Positions 1 to 8,124 of a stretch of DNA of 64,000 nt are shown in pieces (the stretch's first letter is position 1; each line of letters starts with the position of its first letter). The stretch spans positions 62,001 to 126,000 of the forward strand of contig NZ_BMUF01000002.1 of NCBI RefSeq assembly GCF_014650055.1, written 5' to 3'. The position numbers were made by a program, and so were the translations under genes. Under the pieces are notes generated by a model. It had not been told where the DNA came from, searched no databases, and saw only the letters and a list, made by a program, of their open reading frames with translations. Source of the stretch: Streptomyces malachitofuscus. GTDB lineage: Bacteria; Actinomycetota; Actinomycetes; Streptomycetales; Streptomycetaceae.

Positions 1-2
1 TG

Positions 3-1265
3 TGGAGCGTGGCGCGGCGGCACGGCTACATCACCGCCGCCGACTTCGTGCGCGGCCGGTACGGATCGCCGCCGCTGGCCCTGGTCGTGGCGCTGACCGG
101 CATCCTGGCGACGATGCCGTACCTGGCGCTCCAGCTGCTCGGCATCCGCGCGGTGCTCACCGCGGGCGGACTGTATCCGAGCGGAGCCACCGGCGACCTC
201 GTGATGGTGGCCGTGTTCGCGGGGCTGGCCGTCGCCACCTACCGGCACGGGCTGCGGGCGCCCACGGTGATCTCCGCCCTGAAGGCGGTGGCGGTGTTCG
301 TGTCGCTGACCGCCGTCTGCTGGCTGGTCCTGCGGCGCTTCGGCGGTTTCGGCGCGGTCTTCGACGGGGCGGCGCGTGCGCTCGGCGGCACGGACGCGGC
401 GCACTCCCCGCTGCTGCTGTCGCCGGAGCAGCAGCCCGCCTACGCCACGCTCGCGCTCGGCTCCGCGCTGGCCCTGCTGATGTACCCGCATGTGCTCACC
501 GCCGGGTTCGCCGCCGACGGCGGCCGCACCCTGCGCAAGGTGTCGGCGGGGCTGCCCGCCTGGACCGCGCTGCTCGCACTGTTCGGGTTCCTCGGCATCG
601 CGGCCCTGGCGGCCGGAGTGCGGGCGCCCGAGGGCGGCGCCGAGGCGGCGGTGCCGATGCTGGTCGACCGGCTGATGCCGGGCCCGCTGGCCGGACTGGT
701 CTTCGGCGCGATCGTCGTGGGCGCGCTGGTGCCGGCGGCCGTGATGTCGATCGCCGCGGCGACCAGCTTCGTACGGAACGTGTATGTCGAGTACGTCCAT
801 CCGACGGCCACGCCGAAGCGGCAGGTGCGGGTCGCCAAGGCGGTGTCGCTGACCGCGAAGCTCGGGGCCGTCGCGTTCGTGTTCGGGCTGCGCGACCAGG
901 ACGCGATCAACCTGCAGCTGCTCGGCGGGGTGTGGATCCTGCAGATCTTCCCGGCGGTGGCGGTCGGGCTGTACACGCGCTGGCTGCATCCGCGGGCGCT
1001 GCTCGCCGGATGGGCCGTGGGCATGGTGGCCGGGACGTATCTGGTGGTGCGGGAGGGGTTCTCCTCGATCGTGCCGCTCGACACCGGCGCCGGGCCCCTG
1101 GAGATCTACGCCGGTGTCGCCGCCCTGCTGCTGAATCTGACCGTCGCGGTCGCCGGCACCGCGGCCCTCGCCCGGCTCGGCGTCCCGCGCGGCGCCGACG
1201 CCACCGACCTGCCGTCCCACCTGATGGCCGGGCGACGTCCGGAGACGGGAGCGAACAACACGTGA
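3..1265 (+). CDS. sodium:solute symporter (SSS family), 5' end missing
   Basis: The reading frame is open from the first base of the window (Trp-Ser before the first GTG at 9), so the N-terminus lies outside. The visible 420 residues hold roughly nine hydrophobic segments separated by short basic loops, with conserved-looking stretches such as ARRHGYITAADFVRGRYGS and AAVMSIAAATSFVRNVY. These are typical of monocarboxylate/acetate-type members of the SSS family (ActP/MctC-like). It would act in the cytoplasmic membrane as a Na+-coupled importer; the substrate cannot be read from the sequence. The TGA overlaps the GTG of the sigma factor gene, so the two are translationally coupled. The family call is firm and the substrate is unknown. 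Confidence 0.85.
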   Translation, partial: WSVARRHGYITAADFVRGRYGSPPLALVVALTGILATMPYLALQLLGIRAVLTAGGLYPSGATGDLVMVAVFAGLAVATYRHGLRAPTVISALKAVAVFVSLTAVCWLVLRRFGGFGAVFDGAARALGGTDAAHSPLLLSPEQQPAYATLALGSALALLMYPHVLTAGFAADGGRTLRKVSAGLPAWTALLALFGFLGIAALAAGVRAPEGGAEAAVPMLVDRLMPGPLAGLVFGAIVVGALVPAAVMSIAAATSFVRNVYVEYVHPTATPKRQVRVAKAVSLTAKLGAVAFVFGLRDQDAINLQLLGGVWILQIFPAVAVGLYTRWLHPRALLAGWAVGMVAGTYLVVREGFSSIVPLDTGAGPLEIYAGVAALLLNLTVAVAGTAALARLGVPRGADATDLPSHLMAGRRPETGANNT

Positions 1266-1894
1266 GACGCAGACAGCAATCCCGGACCACTCTGTCCCCG
1301 GCCCCGGCCCCGGCCCCGGCTCCGGCTCCGCCGCCTCCTCCTCCGGCAGCGGTCCCGGCCGGGCCGCTGGGGCCCGCCGTCGGCGATCCGGCCGACCTGG
1401 AGCGGGAGGCCGGCGTCGCCCGCCTCTTCGAGCTGCACTACTCCTCGATGCTGCGGCTCGCCGTGCTGCTGGGCGCCGACGACCCGGAGAACGTGGTGGC
1501 CGAGGCGTACTACCAGATCTACCGCAAGTGGCGGCGGCTGAAGGACGTGGCCGCGGCGGAGGCGTATCTGCGGTCCACCGTCTGCAATCTGACCCGGATG
1601 CGGATACGCCACCTCCAGGTCGCCCGGCGGCACGAGGAGCGTCCGCCGGCCCCGGTCGACGAGACCGTGGCCTCCGCCGAGAACACCGCGCTGCTCCACG
1701 ACGACCAGCGGGTGCTGATCGACGCGCTCCAGCACCTTCCGGCGCGGCAGCGCGAGGCGCTGGTGCTGCGGCACTGGCTGGGGCTGAAGGAGAGCGAGAT
1801 AGCCGCCGCGATGGGGATCTCCCGTGGTTCCGTCAAGACGCACACCTCGCGCGGCATCGCCGCGCTGACCCAGGCGATGGAGGCCCGGCGATGA
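1262..1894 (+). CDS. SigE/ECF-type RNA polymerase sigma factor
   Basis: A 210-aa protein starting at GTG 1262, overlapping the symporter stop. After a low-complexity Ala-Pro/Pro-rich N-terminus (residues about 11-30, from a repeated CCGGCC hexamer) comes a sigma-70 region 2 (LFELHYSSMLRLAVLLGAD and following). A C-terminal region 4 helix-turn-helix is also visible (LKESEIAAAMGISRGSVKTH). It should direct RNA polymerase to a small regulon. The next gene overlaps by four bases and encodes a single-span membrane protein, the usual place for a partner anti-sigma factor. The symporter-sigma-membrane protein order suggests the sigma factor responds to something related to transport, which is inference. 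Confidence 0.85.
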   Translation: MRRRQQSRTTLSPAPAPAPAPAPPPPPPAAVPAGPLGPAVGDPADLEREAGVARLFELHYSSMLRLAVLLGADDPENVVAEAYYQIYRKWRRLKDVAAAEAYLRSTVCNLTRMRIRHLQVARRHEERPPAPVDETVASAENTALLHDDQRVLIDALQHLPARQREALVLRHWLGLKESEIAAAMGISRGSVKTHTSRGIAALTQAMEARR

Positions 1895-2256
1895 CGCATC
1901 GAGATGCGACTGGGTCGCATGGCACCAGTCCGGACCGCACGGACCACGACCGGGAGGAGCCGCCCCGTCCGCCGGGTACGGAGCGCACCGAACGGGAACT
2001 GCGCGACGCCCTGCAGGCGCTGGCCGGAGGGGTGCTGCCCGACCCCGACGCCTACCGTACGGCGCGCGGCGAGTGGCTGCGCCGGGAACGCCGGCGGCGG
2101 CTCGTCCTCACCGTGCTCGTCGCGGTCGTCTTCGCGCTGGCCACGCTGATCGGCCTGTGGGTGCTCAACCAGGCGCCCTCCGACCCCGGTGTGATCTTCA
2201 ACGGCAACGGTGCCGCGGCGGCCGACGGTCCGTCACTCCCCCGGCGCCTCCCCTGA
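1891..2256 (+). CDS. small single-span membrane protein, possible anti-sigma partner
   Basis: A 121-aa product. ATG 1891 overlaps the sigma factor stop in an ATGA junction. The N-terminal half is hydrophilic and charged. One transmembrane segment (residues about 71-93, LVLTVLVAVVFALATLIGLW) follows a strongly basic stretch RRERRRR, then a short 28-residue tail. This predicts cytoplasmic N and external C termini. I see no HxxxCxxC zinc motif, so it is not a ZAS-type anti-sigma factor. A role in controlling the upstream sigma factor is inferred only from gene order, size and topology. Confidence 0.6.
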   Translation: MTHRDATGSHGTSPDRTDHDREEPPRPPGTERTERELRDALQALAGGVLPDPDAYRTARGEWLRRERRRRLVLTVLVAVVFALATLIGLWVLNQAPSDPGVIFNGNGAAAADGPSLPRRLP

Positions 2257-2268
2257 TTGCGGCCCTCG

Positions 2269-4071
2269 ATGGCCGGGAACCCGCACCCCGTGCACCGTAT
2301 CGAGGACTACGCGCTCATCGGCGACGAACAGACCGCTGCCCTGGTGGGCGCGGACGGCTCGGTCGACTGGCTCTGCCTGCCCCGCTTCGACTCGGCGGCC
2401 TGCTTCGCGCGGCTGCTCGGGGACGAGAGCAACGGACACTGGCGGATCGCGCCGGTCGGCGCGGACCGGTACACCCGCCGGTCCTACCGCGAGGACACCC
2501 TCGTCCTGGACACCGAGTGGACGACCCCGCAAGGGACGGTGCTGGTCACCGACCTGATGCCGCAACGGCACCGCGCACCCGACCTGGTGCGGATCGTGCA
2601 AGGCGTACGGGGTGAGGTGACCGTGCGCAGCACACTCCGGCTGCGTTTCGACTACGGCTCGGTCGTGCCCTGGGTGCGCAAGGCCGACGGGCACCGGGTG
2701 GCGGTGGCCGGACCCGACTCGGCGTGGCTGCGCAGCGTTCCCGAGGTGCCGACCTGGGGCGAGGACATGGGCACCTTCTCGGAGTTCACGGTGAAGGAGG
2801 GCGAGCGGGTCGCGTTCGTGCTCACCTGGCACCCCTCCCACGAGCCGCGGCCCCCGCTGGTCGACCCGTACGCGTCGCTGCGGCACAGCGTCAAGGACTG
2901 GCAGAGCTGGGCGGCGCACTGCCGTTACGACGGCCCGCACCGGGACGCGGTGGTCCGCTCGCTGATCACGCTCAAGGCGCTCACGTACCGTCCCACGGGC
3001 GGCATCGTGGCCGCGCCCACCACCTCCCTGCCGGAGGAGCCGGGCGGTGTCCGCAACTGGGACTACCGCTTCTGCTGGCTGCGCGACTCCACGCTGACCC
3101 TGAAGGCGCTGCTGGCCGCCGGGTACCAGAGCGAGGCGGAGGCCTGGCGCAACTGGCTGCTCCGCGCGGTGGCGGGCGATCCGGCGGACCTGCAGATCAT
3201 GTACGGGCTCGCGGGTGAGCGGCGGCTGCCGGAGTTCGAACTGCCGTGGCTGTCCGGCTTCGGCGGCGCCAGGCCGGTGCGGGTCGGCAACGACGCCGTG
3301 AACCAGCTCCAGCTCGATGTGTACGGGGAGGTCGTGGACTCCCTGGCGCTGGCCCGCCGTTCGGGGCTGTCCGCACAGCCGGACGTGTGGGCGCTGCAGT
3401 CGGTGCTGCTGGGCTTCCTGCGCACGGCGTGGCGGCAGCCGGACGAAGGGCTGTGGGAGGTACGGAGCGGCCGGCGCCACTTCGTGCACTCCAAGGTGAT
3501 GGTGTGGGTGGCGGCCGACCGCGCGGTGCGCGCCATGGAGGAGTTCCCGGATCTCGAGGGTGACCTGGACGGCTGGCGGGAGCTGCGGGACGAGGTGCAC
3601 CGGGAGGTGTGCGACAAGGGGTACGACCCCGAGCGGAACACCTTCACGCAGTCCTACGGCTCGCGTGAACTCGACGCGGCGCTGCTGCTGATCCCCCGGG
3701 TTGGCTTCCTGCCGCCCGACGACCCCCGGGTGCTCGGCACCATCGAGGCGGTCCGCTCCGAGCTGGGACAGGACGGCTTCGTACGCCGCTACACCCCGGA
3801 CGCCACGGCCGTCGACGGGCTGCCCGGCCAGGAGGGCACCTTCCTGGTGTGCTCCTTCTGGCTGGCGGACGCCCTGCACATGACCGGCCGGACGAAGGAG
3901 GCCCGCGAGCTGTTCGAACGGCTGCTGGGACTGGCCAACGACGTGGGGCTGCTGGCGGAGGAGTACGACCCGGTCGGCGACCGGCTGCTGGGCAACTTCC
4001 CGCAGGCGTTCAGCCACATCGGCCTGGTGAACACCGCCCTCGCCCTGTTCGGGGACGAGGAGGCAGGATAG
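2269..4071 (+). CDS. glycoside hydrolase family 15 protein (glucoamylase/trehalase-like)
   Basis: A 600-aa cytosolic protein without signal peptide. The N-terminal domain begins IEDYALIGDEQTAALVGADG and contains GSVDWLCLPRFDS, the usual opening of bacterial GH15 proteins. The (alpha/alpha)6 catalytic part has RNWDYRFCWLRDSTLTLKAL near residue 260. Near the C-terminus is LAEEYDP...GNFPQAFSHIGLV, where the Glu is expected to be the catalytic base. Related actinobacterial proteins include the mycobacterial GH15 trehalase, so trehalose or another alpha-glucoside is the likely substrate. The start is placed at ATG 2269; an in-frame TTG at 2257 would add four residues. It lies 12 bp after the membrane protein gene and 4 bp before the SDR gene. 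Confidence 0.85.
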   Translation: MAGNPHPVHRIEDYALIGDEQTAALVGADGSVDWLCLPRFDSAACFARLLGDESNGHWRIAPVGADRYTRRSYREDTLVLDTEWTTPQGTVLVTDLMPQRHRAPDLVRIVQGVRGEVTVRSTLRLRFDYGSVVPWVRKADGHRVAVAGPDSAWLRSVPEVPTWGEDMGTFSEFTVKEGERVAFVLTWHPSHEPRPPLVDPYASLRHSVKDWQSWAAHCRYDGPHRDAVVRSLITLKALTYRPTGGIVAAPTTSLPEEPGGVRNWDYRFCWLRDSTLTLKALLAAGYQSEAEAWRNWLLRAVAGDPADLQIMYGLAGERRLPEFELPWLSGFGGARPVRVGNDAVNQLQLDVYGEVVDSLALARRSGLSAQPDVWALQSVLLGFLRTAWRQPDEGLWEVRSGRRHFVHSKVMVWVAADRAVRAMEEFPDLEGDLDGWRELRDEVHREVCDKGYDPERNTFTQSYGSRELDAALLLIPRVGFLPPDDPRVLGTIEAVRSELGQDGFVRRYTPDATAVDGLPGQEGTFLVCSFWLADALHMTGRTKEARELFERLLGLANDVGLLAEEYDPVGDRLLGNFPQAFSHIGLVNTALALFGDEEAG

Positions 4072-4075
4072 GGCC

Positions 4076-4831
4076 ATGGATCTTGGACTGAAGGACCGGG
4101 TGTACGTCGTCACCGGGGCGACCCGCGGCCTGGGCAACGCCTCCGCGCGGGAGCTCGTCGCCGACGGCGCGAAGGTTGTCGTCACGGGGCGGGAGGAGAA
4201 GTCCGTCGCGGAGGCGGCGGCCGCGCTGGGGCCGGACGTGGTCGGGGTGGCCGTCGACAACGCCGACCCGGAGGCGCCGGCGCGGCTGATCGCGACCGCG
4301 CGGGAGCGGTTCGGGCGCTTCGACGGCATCCTCGTCAGTGTGGGCGGGCCGCCGCCGGGGTTCGTCGCCGACACCACCGACGAGCAGTGGCAGTCGGCGT
4401 TCGAGTCGGTGTTCCTGGGTGCGGTGCGGATGGCGCGGGCCGCGGCGGAGGAGCTGGGCGAGGGGGGTGTCATCGGGTTCGTGCTGTCGGGGTCGGTGCA
4501 CGAGCCGATTCCCGGGCTGACGATCTCGAACGGGCTCCGGCCCGGGCTTGCGGGGTTCGCGAAGTCGCTGGCGGACGAACTGGGGCCGCGGGGGATCCGA
4601 GTGGTGGGACTGCTGCCGGGGCGGATCGACACGGACCGGGTGCGGGAGCTGGATTCGCTGTCCGCGGATCCGGAGGCCACGCGGCAGGCGGCCGAGTCCC
4701 GGATTCCGTTGCGGCGGTACGGGACGCCGGGGGAGTTCGGGCGGACGGCGGCGTTCCTGCTGTCGCCGGCGGCTTCCTATCTGTCGGGGGTCATGCTGCC
4801 GGTGGACGGTGGGTACCGGCACGGGTTCTGA
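4076..4831 (+). CDS. SDR-family protein with non-canonical active site
   Basis: A 251-aa Rossmann-fold protein. The dinucleotide motif TGATRGLG is at residues about 14-21, and the C-terminus VMLPVDGGYRHGF matches SDRs of the FabG-like type. Where most SDRs have Tyr-x3-Lys, this one reads SNGLR (Ser151...Arg155), so the usual catalytic Tyr and Lys appear to be absent. Several actinobacterial SDR subgroups share this altered site; whether they are active is not something the sequence settles. The gene starts 5 bp after the GH15 stop, with which it is probably co-transcribed. Annotated elsewhere it would be called SDR oxidoreductase or 3-oxoacyl-ACP reductase. Confidence 0.8.
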   Translation: MDLGLKDRVYVVTGATRGLGNASARELVADGAKVVVTGREEKSVAEAAAALGPDVVGVAVDNADPEAPARLIATARERFGRFDGILVSVGGPPPGFVADTTDEQWQSAFESVFLGAVRMARAAAEELGEGGVIGFVLSGSVHEPIPGLTISNGLRPGLAGFAKSLADELGPRGIRVVGLLPGRIDTDRVRELDSLSADPEATRQAAESRIPLRRYGTPGEFGRTAAFLLSPAASYLSGVMLPVDGGYRHGF

Positions 4832-4901
4832 GGGCGGGGCCATTCGGGCGCCCGGTGCCGGTGCGGGCCGGGGGGCGTTCGCGCAGCCCGGCGTTTGCGG
4901 G

Positions 4902-5005
4902 GTGCCTCCCCCACTCTCGGCTTCGCTCGAGCGGGGGGACCCCCATCGCCCACCCGTGCCGCCATGGGGGTACCGCCCAGGCCTTTGGGGCACTGGGGGA
5001 GGCAC
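4902..5005. terminator. inverted repeat between convergent genes
   Basis: Two 12-base arms, GTGCCTCCCCCA at 4902-4913 and TGGGGGAGGCAC at 4994-5005, are exact reverse complements about 80 bp apart. Smaller GC-rich hairpins lie in between (around CTTCGCTCGAG). The element sits between convergent genes (stops at 4831 and 5023), so it probably works as a bidirectional terminator. It may also belong to a dispersed Streptomyces intergenic repeat family. Confidence 0.6.
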
Positions 5006-5022
5006 GCATGCCCGCGGTTCCG

Positions 5023-5601
5023 TCAAGCCACTCGTTCTGCGCCGTGTTTTTGGGCTCGTAGGCGGACCTCTGTGGGGAGTTCGGGGAGGCCTGAGGAGTC
5101 GCGGGCGTGGGTGAGGGCGCCTGTGGTGAGGGTGTGCAGGGCGGTGCCCGGGTCCACGTGGGGTTCCAGGGTGAGGAGCACCCGGGCCGCCGGACTGCCG
5201 CGGCGGCCGGTCAGCACGACGTGGGCCTGGGCGACACCCTCCTGGCGGTTCGCCTCCTCGGCGAGGACGTGTTCCAGGGCCCGGCCGCGCAGCGCCGCGC
5301 CCTCCCCGTCGCCCGTGTCGACCAGGATCTCCGTCAGTCGCCGTCGGCGCAGCACCGCGAGCAGCCACCACAGACAGAGCAGGACCAGCACGGCGAGCGC
5401 GGCGATGACCACCGGCCACCACCAGCCTTCGTCCTGCCACCGGGTCCGCTCGGCGTCGTCGAGCAGCACGTCGTCCCGTCCGTGGTGCAGCCACCAGGAG
5501 GGCGCGGGCGCCCCGAGTCCGATCGCCAGCACCGACCCGCCGAGGGCGATCAGCACCAGGCCCGCGATCGCGAGCAGCACACGGTTGACACTCCCGAGCA
5601 C
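5023..5601 (-). CDS. amaP: AmaP-like membrane anchor of the Asp23 module
   Basis: A 192-aa protein with two hydrophobic segments (residues about 5-27 and 62-84) flanking a loop rich in Trp and acidic residues. A cytosolic C-terminal domain carries alternating hydrophobic residues (VAQAHVVLTGRRGSPAARVLLTLEP). This is the layout of AmaP, which in Firmicutes tethers Asp23 to the membrane. It is the last gene of a five-gene leftward run with two Asp23/Gls24 genes, 2 bp after the DUF6286-like gene. The symbol is by family and context, not by strong sequence identity. Confidence 0.7.
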   Translation of the reverse strand: MLGSVNRVLLAIAGLVLIALGGSVLAIGLGAPAPSWWLHHGRDDVLLDDAERTRWQDEGWWWPVVIAALAVLVLLCLWWLLAVLRRRRLTEILVDTGDGEGAALRGRALEHVLAEEANRQEGVAQAHVVLTGRRGSPAARVLLTLEPHVDPGTALHTLTTGALTHARDSSGLPELPTEVRLRAQKHGAERVA

Positions 5602-5603
5602 CG

Positions 5604-6233
5604 CTATCGCCCCTTTCGGCCGGGCCGCCGCACCTGCAGCGACAGCGCGGGCGGCCGGGCCAGGCCCAGCCCTCTGACGGCTTCGTCGAGCACCTCGGTC
5701 ACGTCCGCCCGTACGTCGTCCAGTTCACGGAAGTGCGACACCGCGCGGACATCGGCGCGGGCGCGCTTCACCCTGACCTGCACGGACTGCACGCCGGCCA
5801 CCTCCATGACCCGGTCCCGCAGCACCATCTCGGCGGCGGCGCGGTGCAGTCCCGCGCGGACGTCGGAATGGGTGCGGCGCATCGGGAGCAGAGCGCGCAG
5901 GCCGGGCGTCACCGCGAGCAGGAGCAGCCAGAGTCCGAGCGCGGCGGCGACCGCGGCGCCGGTCAGCACCCAGACGTCGTCCAGGGGCCGTTGCGCCAGT
6001 TGCCCGGCCAGTTCGCGGCGCCAGCTCATCCCGTCCCGGTGGGCGCGCACGGCGACGACGTCGTACAGGAACATGCCCGCGATCACCAGGAGAACCAGCG
6101 CGAGGAGTCCCGCCGGGACCCGGCGGGCGGACCAGAAGCGCCGGTGCCCGTCGTCGCGCCCGCTCGCCCCGTCCCCTCCGCCGTCGGCGGACGGCGGGTG
6201 CTGTTCCAGAACCGTGCCGTGGGGTTCGCTCAT
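5604..6233 (-). CDS. DUF6286-like membrane protein of the Asp23 module
   Basis: A 209-aa protein starting at ATG 6233, overlapping the upstream Asp23 stop by four bases. A hydrophilic N-terminus of about 35 residues precedes a transmembrane segment (VPAGLLALVLLVIAGMFLYD), a short loop and a second one (VLTGAAVAAALGLWLLLLAV). The C-terminal cytosolic domain of about 95 residues has an Asp23/AmaP-like pattern (VMEVAGVQSVQVRVKRARAD). It appears to be a second membrane partner for the Asp23 proteins. The function is unproven. Confidence 0.7.
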   Translation of the reverse strand: MSEPHGTVLEQHPPSADGGGDGASGRDDGHRRFWSARRVPAGLLALVLLVIAGMFLYDVVAVRAHRDGMSWRRELAGQLAQRPLDDVWVLTGAAVAAALGLWLLLLAVTPGLRALLPMRRTHSDVRAGLHRAAAEMVLRDRVMEVAGVQSVQVRVKRARADVRAVSHFRELDDVRADVTEVLDEAVRGLGLARPPALSLQVRRPGRKGR

Positions 6234-6613
6234 GGCGTCCTCCCGTGTTCCGCGCCGGGCGCAGCCGTCAGATGCAGCCGTTCCACGTGGACGACGACCT
6301 CCGGCACGGCCATGCCCGCCAGCTCGCGCACCCGGTCGACCACGCGGCGCCGTACCCGTGCGCACCGGCCGCCGATGTCGCCGGGGTAGTCGAGTTCGAT
6401 GTGCACGCGGACGCGGGCGGCGTCGTGGCGTACGACCACGCTCGCGTGCGGCGGTGCCGCCCCCGGCGGGAGGGCGCCGATCGCCTCACGGGCAGCCTGC
6501 GAGGCGATCTTCGCGACCACCCGGTCGGCGATCCTGGTCTCCCCGCGCTCGCCCGCCGCGACGGCGGCCGGGTTCCCGCCGAGTTCGGCGGTCCCCGTGC
6601 TCACGGTCGTCAC
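6230..6613 (-). CDS. Asp23/Gls24 family envelope stress protein
   Basis: A 127-aa protein with the family pattern: TRIADRVVAKIASQAAREAI at the start of the domain, a central strand (ASVVVRHDAARVRVHIELDY), and a C-terminal VRRRVVDRVRELAGMAVPEVVVHV. Asp23 proteins are small cytosolic proteins that assemble at the membrane through AmaP-type anchors and are linked to cell-envelope stress. It overlaps the 61-aa gene upstream and the DUF6286-like gene downstream by four bases each, so the whole run is one coupled operon. Confidence 0.85.
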   Translation of the reverse strand: MTTVSTGTAELGGNPAAVAAGERGETRIADRVVAKIASQAAREAIGALPPGAAPPHASVVVRHDAARVRVHIELDYPGDIGGRCARVRRRVVDRVRELAGMAVPEVVVHVERLHLTAAPGAEHGRTP

Positions 6614-6795
6614 CGCCGCCGTTCGTCACGGGACCGGAAGAAGTCGCCGAGTTCCAGGTCCCCCTCGAGGAACCGGCCGACGACGAATCCGACGGCGCCC
6701 AGGGCCGCCACCAGCAGGAAGGCCCCGAAGCCGCCGAAGTATCCGGCGAAGCCCAGCGCCATGCCGGCGATCATGCCGACCACGGCCATGTTCAT
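6610..6795 (-). CDS. 61-aa small membrane protein (DUF2273-like position)
   Basis: A 61-residue protein, hydrophobic from residue 3 to about 42 with two closely spaced membrane helices rich in Gly and Ala (GMIAGMALGFAGYFGGFGAF), then a charged tail ending RSRDERRR. Asp23 operons in Firmicutes often contain a small two-helix DUF2273 protein next to amaP. Size, topology and place fit that role, although direct similarity cannot be judged by eye. Confidence 0.7.
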   Translation of the reverse strand: MNMAVVGMIAGMALGFAGYFGGFGAFLLVAALGAVGFVVGRFLEGDLELGDFFRSRDERRR

Positions 6796-6820
6796 GGTGC
6801 GCTCCTCCGCTCACCGAGCC

Positions 6821-7312
6821 TCACTGGAGGCGGGTCTCCGGTTCCTCGTCCTCCTCGTCGGGCAGCTTCACGTCGCTCACCGCGATGTTGACCTCGACCA
6901 CCTCGAGGCCGGTCATCCGCTCGACCGCCGCGATGACGTTCTCCCGCACGGCCCTGGCGACGTCGGCGATGGACACGCCGTAGTCGACGACGATCTCCAG
7001 GTCGAGTGCGGTCTGCACCTCGCCGACCTCGGCCTTCACTCCGCGCGTCACGGACTTGGAGCCGCCGGGCACGCGGTCGCGCACGGCTCCGAACGTCCGC
7101 GACAGCCCGCTGCCCATGGCGTGGACGCCGAGCACGTCCCGGGCGGCCAGCCCGGCGATCTTCTCCACGACGCCGTCGGCGATGGTGGTACGGCCGCGCG
7201 TGGCGGGGTCACCGCCGCCGCGCCGGGTTCCCTGGCTCTTGCGCGGGGTGGTTTCGAGGTTCTTCTCGGAGTCGGGGGCCCGTACCGAGCCTCCCTCGGT
7301 CATGTCGGTCAT
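6821..7312 (-). CDS. Asp23/Gls24 family envelope stress protein (first gene of operon)
   Basis: A 163-aa protein from ATG 7312; an in-frame GTG at 7357 would add 15 residues of poor quality. After a disordered charged N-terminus of about 40 residues comes the Asp23 domain: TTIADGVVEKIAGLAARDVL, then LDLEIVVDYGVSIADVARAV and VERMTGLEVVEVNIAVSDV. The C-terminus is acidic (DEEDEEPETR). It heads the leftward module and faces the divergent gene at 7399 across only 86 bp, so a shared promoter region lies between them. Confidence 0.85.
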   Translation of the reverse strand: MTDMTEGGSVRAPDSEKNLETTPRKSQGTRRGGGDPATRGRTTIADGVVEKIAGLAARDVLGVHAMGSGLSRTFGAVRDRVPGGSKSVTRGVKAEVGEVQTALDLEIVVDYGVSIADVARAVRENVIAAVERMTGLEVVEVNIAVSDVKLPDEEDEEPETRLQ

Positions 7313-7398
7313 CGCCGTACATCCCTTCGGTCGTCCTCCTCCGACAACCGTATGCACGGTTGCCCGGCATCGCGCCAGGAATGCGGCAGGCTGGAGGA

Positions 7399-8124
7399 GT
7401 GACGGCGGACCGATGGACGCAGGCGGTACGGCAGCAGGTGGGGCTGGGCAGGATCGTGCCCCTGGGTGGGCCGCGCGACGGCGCGTGGATCGCGGAGCGG
7501 GCGGCGACCGTGCTGCTGCGGCGCGCGGCGGCGCGTGGCGCGCCCGGCGTGCGCCTGGACGGACTGCGGATCGGGCCCGCCGGTCCCGAGGAGGCCGGTG
7601 AGCCGGTGGTGCCGCCTCCGCCGAGCGCGCTGCCGCCGGGCCCGTTGCGGCTGACCGCCCAGTTCGCGGCCACGGCGTCGCAGCCGCTGCCGGTGACGGC
7701 GTCGCTGCTGCGTACGGTGCTGGCCGAGGCGGCGGCGGAACGGATCGGACTGGCGGTCACGGAGGTGGATCTGCGGGTGACGGAGCTGCTGGACACGGAA
7801 CCGCCGGTGCCGTCCGACGCCGCGGAGCGGGAGCCCGCGCCCGAGCCACCGGATTCGGGTGACGCGGAGGCCGGCCGTGTCGCGGCGGCAGCGCTCGCCG
7901 TTCCGGGGGTGAGCCGGCTGACGGGCACGCTCGGCCGCCCGGTCCATCTGTCCGCGTCCGGTCAGCCGGGCGGGGCGGCCCTGCCCCATCGCCACGCGCG
8001 CGTGGACCTCGCGGTCCTGGTGGACCACCGCCCGCTGGAGGTGGCCAGGGCCGTCCGCGCGGCCGTGACCGCCTCCCTGCCGGACCGGCCCACGGCGGCC
8101 GTTCTGGTGACCGCGCTCGACTGA
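7399..8124 (+). CDS. uncharacterised protein with two Asp23-like halves
   Basis: A 241-aa cytosolic protein starting at GTG 7399, after a GGAG. Similar Streptomyces proteins have been labelled 'nucleopolyhedrovirus P10 family', which says little. Both halves show the Asp23 pattern. The first runs WIAERAATVLLRRAAARGAP to LAVTEVDLRVTEL. The second runs AGRVAAAALAVPGVSRLTG to LEVARAVRAAVTASL and AAVLVTALD. A Pro/Glu-rich linker (residues about 135-155) joins them. It is divergent from the Asp23 operon, so a role in the same envelope module is likely. The duplication reading is my inference from residue patterns. Confidence 0.6.
   Translation: MTADRWTQAVRQQVGLGRIVPLGGPRDGAWIAERAATVLLRRAAARGAPGVRLDGLRIGPAGPEEAGEPVVPPPPSALPPGPLRLTAQFAATASQPLPVTASLLRTVLAEAAAERIGLAVTEVDLRVTELLDTEPPVPSDAAEREPAPEPPDSGDAEAGRVAAAALAVPGVSRLTGTLGRPVHLSASGQPGGAALPHRHARVDLAVLVDHRPLEVARAVRAAVTASLPDRPTAAVLVTALD

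Noticed and set aside
2233..4680. 815-codon minus-strand open frame opposite the GH15 and SDR genes
   Set aside because: Crosses two well-supported genes and their boundary, with no motif; typical G+C-driven shadow.
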